Positions 11,496 to 22,564 of a DNA stretch of 64,000 nucleotides are shown here, piece by piece (position 1 is the first letter of the stretch; every line of letters begins with the position of its first letter). A program made the translations under genes and the position numbers. This DNA is from Chrysopilus asiliformis (Eukaryota > Arthropoda > Insecta > Diptera > Rhagionidae): the NCBI GenBank assembly GCA_964034945.1, contig OZ035961.1, positions 76,262,188-76,326,187 of the forward strand, read 5' to 3'. Below the pieces are notes generated by a model, which was not told the origin of the DNA, searched no databases, and saw nothing but the letters and a program-made list of their open reading frames with translations.

Positions 11496-12528
11496 GGTTG
11501 ACCAAACCATTAAATTTAATGGCGCGACACACTTTATAATCAAATTAAAAGTGCTGATGAATTCCCAGAGAGATATTAGCTTTAAATAATATAACAAAAT
11601 TGAAATTATTTTAATTCTATTTTTTAGTGAGGTTATGAAATGTGCGTTTTGTATTCCTTTTTACTTGCACTCCTTTGTGCTTTTTTTTGAGGTTCAGTTG
11701 CAGGTTTAGTCCTTCAATGGAAACTAATAAGACTTTTTGATGCGACGCAACGCTGGTTATGTTTAATGTCTAAATATATGCATAACTGCATTATAAAATA
11801 TGGACATCGATAAAGGTTTAACCCTACGGCAAATTTACCAGATTTATGATAAAAATAATGGTAAATAATGGTTATATGGGTCCTTTAAAAAGAATATTCA
11901 AACCACACTATTGGTTAGTATACTCCTTTTTCATTATAAATACTTAATCACACTATTGTTTGAGCCGTTTACAGCAATTAAACACAATCTCTTAGGGACC
12001 ATTTACATTTGAAATTTATATTAGAATTTATCTCCTACAATTAATTCCGCGATATTTATTGCAAGTTTTATGAAATTTTTAGTGGCAACCAATAAATTGA
12101 GTTAGCAGACTCTTTTTGCTTGATATTCGTCTCCTATTAGCAGGCGCTAAACATGTCGTGAAACTCGCCATTCGCAGAATCTGTATTTATTTCGACGATT
12201 TTCAATGAAAAAGTTCGACTTGCACGTGAATTAAGTTCACGACATTCAGAAAAAATCGGTATATCAGAGCAATGAAAATTGAGGAATGAATTCGTGAAGC
12301 TGTCAAAATTTGTATTAAATCAATCGTTTTTTGTACTACTTCTGTTTTCAAAGAAATTCTGAAACTAAACCTGGATTTTACTTTTGAATTTATTTGATTG
12401 ATTTTTTTGATGGCTGTCAACTTGTAAAAAAATTCATATTCGAGTAAGTTTTAAATGTCCTGGAGTTATTCCGAGCAACGCTCTTCATTGAAATCACTGT
12501 ATTATGAAACATATTATCGAATGCAGCA
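11496..12528. other. No gene or bounded element recognised
   Basis: AT-rich sequence with only short frames on either strand. Confidence 0.45.
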
Positions 12529-12536
12529 TCGATATC

Positions 12537-13532
12537 TAGGGATTGCAATACCGGTAAACCGGTAAACCGGTAAATCTGCTGAAAATGCATAATTTTTTTA
12601 CCGGTAATTTTACAGCTCATTACCGGTAAATTCGGTAAAAACATTATTTTTATAGTGAGACGTGAAACTACTCTTGTTATGAATACATTAAATGTTATAC
12701 GTATTTAAAAGTGTTTTCTTTTAACTCAACTCAACCAAATTTAAAGTCAATATATTAATGTGGATGATTATTACTAGTGAAAAAAAAAATTTTTATATGC
12801 GTTGGTGAGTAGACTTCAAACTCAAAGTATGAGCAAAAGTTTTCCAATTTACCGGTAGCGTTTTTTACTTTTTACAGTTATTTATATAGGTATTATAAAT
12901 ATTTTTTTACGTATTATAAGATTAAACAAAGCGAGACTAAACATAAATGGTTTCTATCTCGCTTGAACTTTAGGCGCTATTGAAAAATTTCTGAGAGAAA
13001 AGATATTGAGAGAAGTTTTTTCAAAAGCTTTTCGCTCATTTGTCTTTCCACTATATGGAAAGCCCTATATCAGAATTTGACACTAGTAATTGGCTCTCAA
13101 AATATAGATTTCTGTTCTCTCAGTGCAGTTTAAAATTTCATAGTAAGCAATGTATTTTCAAAACAAATTGTTGTTTTAGTAAGCTATGAAATCTTGCATG
13201 TTCTTAGCATAAGTACAGTAAGTAATATATATTTCTGTGCAAAAAAAAGTTTTTAAAATAGATAACTGCATAAACATAAGCAAGCTTCTCAAAATAACTC
13301 CACAAAGTGGTGAGAATTTTGGTTTATTATATTATTGCGTTTTATATTTTAGTTTTCTAAAGACAAATAAAGGATACTTTCAATTACACATTATTTCTTA
13401 TTTTTTACCCTCTCTATCACATAATATTGTGCATTTCCTAATAATTTTAGAAAATGTTTAATTTACCGGTAATTTTAATTTTTTTTACCGCGTTACCGGT
13501 AATGACAAAGTTCGGTAAATTTGCAATCCCTA
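12537..13532. mobile_element. hAT element rich in ACCGGTAA, copy 1
   Basis: The termini are TAGGGATTGCAA and TTGCAAATCCCTA-like (TTGCAATCCCTA at the end). The flanks are TCGATATC on both sides (12529-12536 and 13533-13540), a perfect 8-bp TSD. Both ends carry clusters of ACCGGTAA. At 996 bp, no transposase is visible. A relative with a different TSD is at 34210-35636. Confidence 0.85.
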
Positions 13533-13604
13533 TCGATATCAAAGGGATATTTTTGATTGCTAAATGAAGTACCACTAAAAGCTTTTAATTTTCTTTTTCA
13601 TTTT

Positions 13605-14481
13605 GGGTAAAGTACGGATAAACGCTACACCTTTCGGAGGAGCGCTAGAAAATTTTCATTTTTCAAAATACCGACATAATTTTAGATTAATAGGATAATT
13701 TCATCATTCAACTATATCCCTGTCAAATTTCAGAACCCTGGAGCAAAGAGGCAAAGAATAGGGAGGGGATAAAAAATATCGAATTTTGGTACGGATAGAT
13801 GACCCCCTCGGATAGATGCCTCAGTATTTACGGGGATACCCCTGGGCAGAAAAAATTAAAATAAGCATGATTTATTGAAAAAATAAATATCTGAACACAA
13901 TTCAAGAATATTTGAATCAAGAGAACACAAGAAATTGAACAATGTGGAAAATAGATGATCGAATACTTGAGTTACTTTTGACTCCATTGTATTAGACTCT
14001 ACTTCCGTCACAACATCTTTTGCGTTATTTTCTCTTTTTTTATTTCAATTTATTATTTTATTCTAATTTCTATATGACATACTTTCATTTTAAAATTAAT
14101 ACCAAATGGGGCGCCTATCCTCTGTGGGCATACATCCCTGCCCAAAACTGGGTAAACTATCCTTCTTGGCACGGATAGATGCCTTTTCGATTTTTCACAA
14201 ATATTCAAACTATTAAAATAACATAATTGCTATTTATATCTTCAAATTAGTGGTTACATAAAAATTTTCTGAACCATTCAGCCATTTGTTGCTACAATTT
14301 AATTTTTTAAAAAGCTCTCATAAAGTTCATGGGCATTTTTCTGGTTTGTCATGTTGTAAATATACTAGGGGCGGTGTGGGTTTTATATTCTGTAATTTGT
14401 ACCCGCTCTAGATAGTTTAGTTTAACAGTATCACGCTTCGGGGCATCTATCCCATCGGGGTCATCTATTTGTACCTTACCC
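13605..14481. mobile_element. Probable TIR element with ACGGATAGATG repeats
   Basis: GGGTAAAGTACGGATA on the left is inverted on the right as GTACCTTACCC. The interior holds ACGGATAGATG-type motifs near 13790, 13807 and 14170. No clear TSD was found, so the ends are tentative. No coding capacity is seen. Confidence 0.4.
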
Positions 14482-14489
14482 TATATTTC

Positions 14490-15927
14490 ACAACACTTAG
14501 AGAACAAAAACAAACGAGTAAGATTCATTTTGGTAATGATCGTAAAATATGAAATATTTTTTATTTCTTGGTTAATTCACGATTTAGACAAATAGACATC
14601 GTTAAGAGATCTGCTGAAACAGGATTTGTCGGCGATATCGCCAAAATAGTTTCCTTGACATTCAGATATTTTCATCAAGAACTAAAAAAAAACTTTGGAC
14701 ATAAATCCAAGCCGCAGCGATCCGAGTCTGAGTTCTTGATCAGGTTCAACTTCCATACATAGAGAATGAAAATGATTTGCCATCAGATCCAAAATGTTTA
14801 ATGTGGTGACTGCTAAATTCTTGTCGAAATAAATAAATATAAGATAATAAACTCGTGTAGCAAAAAACCAATCTTAAGATAAAAAGTCGAGATTTTATTT
14901 AAGAACAGGTCGTGGTCATCTTTTATGCTTCAAATGCCAAAAATATGCAAACGACTCTCAACACAACTTGACTGCGCCATCATCAACTCAACAACATCAT
15001 CATCAAAATCATGATCATGATCAGGGGATCTGTTTGGCTTTTGGTTTTAGTTTCGGTCCAGCGAAAAAAAAGAAATAAATTTCAAGCTAGACGACAAGCT
15101 AGGCGCGTGATTAACAGCTAGCTGCTAGAAGTTAATATGTTTCTTACTATTTTTTTACCTGGGCAAGCAGATACGGTTATAAAATAGATTGAAGTAGAGT
15201 TAGAGTTGAAAACAATTTCTTAAGATAATTTTGTGTACGGCCGACGCCTGTCTGCTGTCATGTCACAACTTTTAGAATTTTGAAATCTCGAAGGCGACCT
15301 TGTGTTTAACGTTTATGTCTGTTCGCGGATGGCTATTGTGAGCTCCGCTTTACAAAATGTCCAGTTTCTTGTGGTTCTCGAACACAGATCATGCAGTGTA
15401 CGCCAATTTAAAGTTCCTAAAGTAAAACAATCTCCATTCACAATTGTGAGTCATGCGGCCCATATTGGCCCCCAAACAGCCCCAGCGAAATTCAAATGAG
15501 TGTCGAATTATGATATTTTGTATGTGGCCTCGAAGGTAATTTGCAAGTAGGTTTTTGTTCTGGGCAGTACCCAACAGCAGGCGTGGGCCTCTATTTATGT
15601 CACACGAATGTCCCAGGTTCGACCATTTTATTGGTTTTAAGTTGCCCAATGTCCGGGATCTCTAAGTTCGTTGCCCGAACTGGATATCGTTATGATTGTA
15701 TTTTTTAATCGCGGATTTTTATTTTATTCGGTTGTAGGCTTGTCGCCTTTGCTCTCATGTTGCGTTTATGCATTTGGTTTATTTACAATTTCAATAAACG
15801 TCAAGCTAATTTGTTGCTGTGAAAAGACAATTCGTCCAATGAAAACAAAAAGGAGTGCTAAATTAATATTTTTTGTGAAAAATTTACCAACAATCGTTTA
15901 TTGTTATTTTGGTATTTAGTTATGTAC
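14490..15927. other. No gene or bounded element recognised
   Basis: Includes low-complexity ATCATCA/TCATGATCATGA sequence near 14990-15025. Frames at 15302-15499 and 15389-15649 overlap on opposite strands and look like chance. Confidence 0.45.
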
Positions 15928-16160
15928 GCCCTTATTCTGATAAACTTGCGACAAATGTCATGTGAACCGACTCGACTGAAACTATTATTTCATTTTATCA
16001 CATTTTTAGCAACTAATATTACAAATATACAAAATTTTAACTAAGAAAATTCGTATTAAAAAGAGTTGATGCCAATTGCAGCTGAAACTATCGGTGTCGC
16101 GAGTTTCGATTTAAAGGAGAGTTGCATCATTTCACATGACAAGTCTATCAGAATTGGAGT
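15928..16160. repeat. Small inverted-repeat element, possibly Harbinger-type
   Basis: ATTCTGATAAACTTG near the left end is inverted as CAAGTCTATCAGAAT (16140-16154). Next to these, CATGTGAA and TTCACATG also form an inverted pair. The CCCTTATTCTG start resembles the CCCTATTCTGG ends of Harbinger elements in this window. No TSD was established. Confidence 0.4.
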
Positions 16161-16308
16161 TATCGTGTAAATATCTTAAGACTTCACGGGTTATACGGTC
16201 TGGATTAAAACTCCAATTATGTATTGAACATGATTTTATTTAATGCCTCGACGTTTTGCCTGCTGGCGATAGGCTTCTTCAGAAGTGCTAGGATCTATGA
16301 TGCACAGT

Positions 16309-16554
16309 CAGAGCCGTATTAACAAGTTTGAGCCCCCTGGGCTCAATAAAATTTTGCACCCTTACATAGTTTTATTGTAAAAATTCAATTTTATTTTTTA
16401 AAATATTCTTTAATTCAAAACTTAAATATATATTTACGCAAAATAAAATTCAAAAATTTTTATAAATATGTGAATTAAATATTAATTGGCGCCCCTGGGC
16501 TGTATGGCGCCCCTGGGCTGTAGCCCAATTAGCCCTATGGTTAATTGGGCCTTG
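16309..16554. mobile_element. hAT MITE nested in the Penelope left arm
   Basis: It starts CAGAGCCGTATTAACAAG and ends GGTTAATTGGGCCTTG, an imperfect inverted pair. The flanks are TGCACAGT on both sides (16301-16308 and 16555-16562), a perfect 8-bp TSD. Removing it restores continuity with the right arm of the Penelope element. The interior has GGCGCCCCTGGGCTGTA twice. It is 246 bp long. Confidence 0.88.
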
Positions 16555-16764
16555 TGCACAGTTTATAATGATTTAATCTAATTGCACAATTTTTTCTACT
16601 TACATTATTTGTTGTTAAAATTTAAACAATAAAACATTGTTACAAACGTACATAGAAATAAATTAATACGTTGCACAAAATAAATAAAGATTTAAATAAA
16701 AATAAAAAAAAATCAGAAACATCCGTCCTTGTCAAATTTTAAAATTTTTTTTATTTTATATTAG

Positions 16765-17337
16765 TCAATTTAAACCGTTTTTCCGTTCTAAAAGAGCACA
16801 ATATGTTTCGTTGATATTCTCTGTGTCTGTTCTCTTATTTACTGAGTTTTTTGTGGTGTATATGTGTAATGCTTCTAGCGTCATTCTCTTATTAAATTTT
16901 TTTTCTTTGCAAAGAATTTTGGTTTCGTCAAAATTAGGAGTATGATTAAAATTAATACAATGCTCCGACAATGCTGTTTTGTTTACAGATTTTGATTTAA
17001 TATCTGATCTATGTCCCGCGATTCTGTTTTTTAAATGTTGGCTGGTGGTGCCAACATATTTAGCATTACAAGAATTGTTATTAGTACCTGAGCATGTAAT
17101 TTCATAAACTAAGTTAGATTGCAGGAGTCTTGGAATTTTATCTTTTAATCTCGTGTAACATTTGTTAACTGTTTTTATCGGTTTGAAAGCTGTTATTATG
17201 TTCCCATCATTTTGTTTAATAAGGAGTTTAAGATTTTCCGAGAAACCTGGAATATAACCTACACTCCTAAAACATGGGTTTGCCATTTTGTCATTTACGG
17301 TGATGTTGTCGTTGTTTGTATTGTTCTGTGATTTCAT
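16765..17337 (-). pseudogene. Penelope-like GIY-YIG endonuclease, C-terminal part of the polyprotein
   Basis: The 190-residue frame matches the linker and endonuclease end of Penelope-like polyproteins. The linker contains VGYIPGFSENLKLLIK (26-41) and KTVNKCYTRLKDKIPRLL (55-72). The endonuclease has VYEI (77-80) for the GIY motif, YVG (94-96) for YIG, an LKNR arginine (105), H109, and a glutamate in MTLEALHI (155). A cysteine pair (C82, C90) sits between the two motifs, as is common in this clade. The upstream reverse transcriptase is absent; the region before the start is already terminal repeat. Family members normally exceed 700 residues. The enzyme nicks target DNA in the full element. 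This frame is intact but isolated, and its ATG may be only an internal methionine. Confidence 0.85.
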
Positions 17338-17514
17338 AATTTGTGTTTTTAGAATTTAAATCTTTATTTATTTTGTGCAACGTATTAATTTATTTCTATG
17401 TACGTTTGTAACAATGTTTTATTGTTTAAATTTTAACAACAAATAATGTAAGTAGAAAAAATTGTGCAATTAGATTAAATCATTATAAACTGTGCATCAT
17501 AGATCCTAGCACCC

Positions 17515-17547
17515 CTGAAGAAGCCTAGCGCCAGCAGGCGAAACGTC
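17515..17547 (+). ncRNA. Candidate hammerhead ribozyme core in the Penelope terminal repeat
   Basis: CTGAAGA (17515-17521) fits the CUGANGA box. It is followed by stem II, GCCT (17523-17526) with AGGC (17536-17539), then GAAA (17540-17543), then CGTC. The GAAACGTC pattern gives the one-pair stem III and the GUC cleavage site typical of minimal Penelope hammerheads; cleavage would follow C17547. Weak points are an extra A (17522) before stem II and a poor stem I. The matching place in the left arm (minus strand, 16282-16250) reads CAAAACGTC, losing the conserved G. Confidence 0.4.
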
Positions 17548-17639
17548 GAGGCATTAATTAAAATAATGTTCAATACATAATTGGAGTTTTAATCCAGACC
17601 GTATAACCCGTGAAGTCTTACGATATTAGAATAACAACG

Positions 17640-18235
17640 GTCGAGAATTCAATATAATCATGTTATCGTGTAAAGTTGGTTTTTGTGCTCTAGCCGAAAT
17701 GTGTGAATTGTATTCAAGTTTTGTTCGAATATTAATAGATCTTCTCAAGTTGACAAATCTGCGTGAACCTTTGCTTAATTTTAAATTTGGTTTTAACCTG
17801 TACGTAACTTAAGGTTTTAAACCCTTGATAAATCTTATTTAATAGTTAAAAAGCACTTTCTTCTTGGTTTTACTCCATGATTTAACGCCGTTTACCTTTT
17901 GTGTAAAAAAATGTCATAAAAACTTGGAATTTTAAGTTAAAAATAGCAGTTGTGATCAACACTAAACTTTCCTCTGCAATATTTAGTTTCGGAAAAAAAT
18001 GTGTAAAAAAATATTTTTTTCAAATATATTGAAAACCGTTAAAGGTACGTAAAAACTGTTAAGGGGAAAAATACAGAAAATTTTATGTCCTTTGAATTTG
18101 GTTATATTAGGCCCTATTCCAGGATCCGATACGAATGATTCGGATCGTAAACTCAATGTTGTTGTTAGTGTATTATACACTCCATAATCCATAAAATCCA
18201 TAAAATGATCCATAATCCATAAAATCCGATATTGT
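17640..18235. other. No gene recognised
   Basis: AT-rich, with short imperfect repeats of CCATAAAAT and CCATAATC near 18182-18227. Confidence 0.45.
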
Positions 18236-18239
18236 ATTC

Positions 18240-21200
18240 AAGAAAAATGTTACTGAATACTAGTAACCGAAAATTTTCAGCCACACAGAAAAAAAATATC
18301 AGTTTTGGTCAACACAAAACTTTCTTCTACAAAATCTACGACCCTGCGCCATTTACGCTAGAGCCCTGTCGCGTTGTCAACCTAAGACGACCTCCCAATA
18401 AATTCTTGGTTTATTCAAAAATATCAAAAACGTACAAAATTTGAGATAACTTGAGAACTGTAAAAGATATCAATTTACGGTAAATGGCAAAAATGTAGAA
18501 AATGTTAACATCTTTAATTATTCTTTTAACTGATTTGTCGAAAAACCGTTAGTTTGCAAATTATTCGCAAAAATATGATTTTTTAAATATTAATGAAAAT
18601 ATCTCAATAACGGTAAAAGATAACGGATAACGGTAACAAACAAAATTGTGCAGAATTCCATTCTCATTAATTAACTTCATACATTCAGTCAGCAAAAACC
18701 CGTTAGTTTTCGAGATAATCGCAAAAAACTGTTTTTTTTTGGAAATAACGGTTTATCTCGATAACAGGTGGAGATATCGAGTTATAGCTAAAGACAAAAG
18801 TGTGGAAAATTTTATTTTCTCCAAGTTTTGTCATACTTAAGGCCACTAAAAAACGCGTAGTTTGGGAGTAAATCGAGAAAAACGAAATTGCGATTTTTGA
18901 AAAACCGCCATTTTGGATACTTCCGGTCAACGGATTTCCACCAAAAGTTGATAGGATCGTCCCATTTCAGGACCCAACATGCCTATAAAATTTCATGGCG
19001 CTAGCTCTATTAGTTTTTGAGAAATCTTGTACACAGACTGACAGACTGACAGACAGACTGACAGACTGACAGACTGACAGACTGACAGACTGACAGACTG
19101 ACAGACTGACAGACTGACAGACTGACAGACTGACAGACTGACAGACTGACAGACTGACAGACTGACAGACTGACAGACTGACAGACTGACAGACTGACAG
19201 ACTGACAGACTGACAGACTGACAGACTGACAGACTGACAGACTGACAGACTGACAGACTGACAGACTGACAGACTGACAGACTGACAGACTGACAGACTG
19301 ACAGACTGACAGACTGACAGACTGACAGACTGACAGACTGACAGACTGACAGACTGACAGACTGACAGACTGACAGACTGACAGACTGACAGACTGACAG
19401 ACTGACAGACTGACAGACTGACAGACTGACAGACTGACAGACTGACAGACTGACAGACTGACAGACTGACAGACTGACAGACTGACAGACTGACAGACTG
19501 ACAGACTGACAGACTGACAGACTGACAGACTGACAGACTGACAGACTGACAGACTGACAGACTGACAGACTGATAGACTGACAGACTGACAGACTGACAG
19601 ACTGACAGACTGACAGACTGACAGACTGACAGACTGACAGACTGACAGACTGACAGACTGACAGACTGACAGACTGACAGACTGACAGACTGACAGACTG
19701 ACAGACTGACAGACTGACAGACTGACAGACTGACAGACTGACAGACTGACAGACTGACAGACTGACAGACTGACAGACTGACAGACTGACAGACTGACAG
19801 ACTGACAGACTGACAGACTGACAGACTGACAGACTGACAGACTGACAGACTGACAGACTGACAGACTGACAGACTGACAGACTGACAGACTGACAGACTG
19901 ACAGACTGACAGACTGACAGACTGACAGACTGACAGACTGACAGACTGACAGACTGACAGACTGACAGACTGACAGACTGACAGACTGACAGACTGACAG
20001 ACTGACAGACTGACAGACTGACAGACTGACAGACTGACAGACTGACAGACTGACAGACTGACAGACTGACAGACTGACAGACTGACAGACTGACAGACTG
20101 ACAGACTGACAGACTGACAGACTGACAGACTGACAGACTGACAGACTGACAGACTGACAGACTGACAGACTGACAGACTGACAGACTGACAGACTGACAG
20201 ACTGACAGACTGACAGACTGACAGACTGACAGACTGACAGACTGACAGACTGACAGACTGACAGACTGACAGACTGACAGACTGACAGACTGACAGACTG
20301 ACAGACTGACAGACTGACAGACTGACAGACTGACAGACTGACAGACTGACAGACTGACAGACTGACAGACTGACAGACTGACAGACTGACAGACTGACAG
20401 ACTGACAGACTGACAGACTGACAGACTGACAGACTGACAGACTGACAGACTGACAGACTGACAGACTGACAGACTGACAGACTGACAGACTGACAGACTG
20501 ACAGACTGACAGACTGACAGACTGACAGACTGACAGACTGACAGACTGACAGACTGACAGACTGACAGACTGACAGACTGACAGACTGACAGACTGACAG
20601 ACTGACAGACTGACAGACTGACAGACTGGCAGACTGACAGACTGACAGACTGACAGACTGACAGACTGACAGACTGACAGACTGACAGACTGACAGACTG
20701 ACAGACTGACAGACTGACAGACTGACAGACTGACAGACTGACAGACTGACAGACTGACAGACTGACAGACTGACAGACTGACAGACTGACAGACTGACAG
20801 ACTGACAGACTGACAGACTGACAGACTGACAGACTGACAGACTGACAGACTGACAGACTGACAGACTGACAGACTGACAGACTGACAGACTGACAGACTG
20901 ACAGACTGACAGACTGACAGACTGACAGACTGACAGACTGACAGACTGACAGACTGACAGACTGACAGACTGACAGACTGACAGACTGACAGACTGACAG
21001 ACTGACAGACTGACAGACTGACAGACTGACAGACTGACAGACTGACAGACTGACAGACTGACAGACTGACAGACTGACAGACTGACAGACTGACAGACTG
21101 ACAGACTGACAGACTGACAGACTGACAGACTGACAGACTGACAGACTGACAGACTGACAGACTGACAGACTGACAGACTGACAGACTGACAGACTGACAG

Positions 21201-22403
21201 ACTGACAGACTGACAGACTGACAGACTGACAGACTGACAGACTGACAGACTGACAGACTGACAGACTGACAGACTGACAGACTGACAGACTGACAGACTG
21301 ACAGACTGACAGACTGACAGACTGACAGACTGACAGACTGACAGACTGACAGACTGACAGACTGACAGACTGACAGACTGACAGACTGACAGACTGACAG
21401 ACTGACAGACTGACAGACTGACAGACTGACAGACTGACAGACTGACAGACTGACAGACTGACAGACTGACAGACTGACAGACTGACAGACTGACAGACTG
21501 ACAGACTGACAGACTGACAGACTGACAGACTGACAGACTGACAGACTGACAGACTGACAGACTGACAGACTGACAGACTGACAGACTGACAGACTGACAG
21601 ACTGACAGACTGACAGACTGACAGACTGACAGACTGACAGACTGACAGACTGACAGACTGACAGACTGACAGACTGACAGACTGACAGACTGACAGACTG
21701 ACAGACTGACAGACTGACAGACTGACAGACTGACAGACTGACAGACTGACAGACTGACAGACTGACAGACTGACAGACTGACAGACTGACAGACTGACAG
21801 ACTGACAGACTGACAGACTGACAGACTGACAGACTGACAGACTGACAGACTGACAGACTGACAGACTGACAGACTGACAGACTGACAGACTGACAGACTG
21901 ACAGACTGACAGACTGACAGACTGACAGACTGACAGACTGACAGACTGACAGACTGACAGACTGACAGACTGACAGACTGACAGACTGACAGACTGACAG
22001 ACTGACAGACTGACAGACTGACAGACTGACAGACTGACAGACTGACAGACTGACAGACTGACAGACTGACAGACTGACAGACTGACAGACTGACAGACTG
22101 ACAGACTGACAGACTGACAGACTGACAGACTGACAGACTGACAGACTGACAGACTGACAGACTGACAGACTGACAGACTGACAGACTGACAGACTGACAG
22201 ACTGACAGACTGACAGACTGACAGACTGACAGACTGACAGACTGACAGACTGACAGACTGACAGACTGACAGACAGAAAGACATTTTTTTAATATGACTC
22301 CAATCGACTCAGGAGTGATCGGGAAATGTTTTTTAGGCAAAATTAAGAGGTCGAAATTTTTCATGAATACAATACTTTATTATACTCCGTAGAAGAAAGT
22401 AAT
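18240..22403 (-). repeat. GTCY-bearing dispersed repeat, copy B (host of the octamer array)
   Basis: Read on the minus strand, it starts near 22400 with ACTTTCTTCTACGGAGTA and passes AAAGTATTGTATTCATGA and CGATTGGAGTCATATTAAA. The octamer array follows, then TGTGTACAAGATTTCTCAAA and a long tail of degenerate, roughly 180-bp units built on AAAACCGTTAGTTT and TATCTCGATAACGG. The same order is seen in copies A (7.9 kb), C (25.4 kb) and D (42.3 kb). It is non-coding. Drosophila mini-me elements are a named example of mobile elements with GTCY proto-microsatellites; kinship with them is inference. Confidence 0.7.
19035..22274. repeat. 3,240-bp octamer array (AGACTGAC)n, about 404 units
   Basis: The unit AGACTGAC repeats head to tail from 19035 to 22274. 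Two half-units (AGAC at 19051-19054 and 22271-22274) break the phase near each end. Only two substitutions were found inside: C to T at 19574 and A to G at 20629. The minus strand has no stop codon in any frame. That produces artefactual frames of more than 1,100 codons (18967-22284 and 18993-22364) that repeat VSLSVCQS. They are not genes. Array length in the real chromosome may differ, since such arrays are hard to assemble. Confidence 0.97.
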
Positions 22404-22564
22404 AATGGGTTTAACAAAAAAAAATTCGTAAATATTACTGAAGTTTTGTATTACTTCGTAATATTAACAAGTTTTAGTAACTATACGAAAAAATATTTGT
22501 TAATATTACGAAGTATATACAAAACTTCAGTAATATTTACGAATTTTTTTTGTTAAACCCATTT
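22404..22564. repeat. 161-bp hairpin element
   Basis: AATGGGTTTAACAAAAAAAA at the left is inverted at the right end (GTTAAACCCATT). The arms run for about 65 bp each, including TTCGTAAATATTACTGAAG, around a loop of about 25 bp. It sits at the edge of dispersed repeat copy B. No TSD could be assigned. Confidence 0.7.

Larger units (their letters stand above)
16164..17630 (-). mobile_element. Penelope-like element, RT deleted, inverted terminal repeats
   Basis: Long inverted repeats (about 280 bp each) flank an endonuclease ORF. The left arm (16164-16690) is interrupted by a hAT MITE at 16309-16554; the right arm is 17352-17630. Shared blocks include GACTTCACGGGTTATAC, AATACATAATTGGAGTTTTA and CGTCGAGGCATTAA. 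Penelope-like elements commonly carry such terminal repeats, in direct or inverted order, and encode RT followed by GIY-YIG endonuclease. Only the endonuclease part survives, so it cannot move by itself. Confidence 0.82.

Noticed and set aside
14950..15030. Regulatory cluster of TCATGATCATGATC
   Set aside because: Plain low-complexity ATC repeats with no supporting context.
18985..22290. CRISPR array
   Set aside because: The repeats are directly contiguous 8-mers with no spacers, in a eukaryotic transposon-rich region.
18967..22364. Two minus-strand frames of over 1,100 codons
   Set aside because: They are the octamer array read without stops; the peptide is a strict VSLSVCQS cycle with no other domain.
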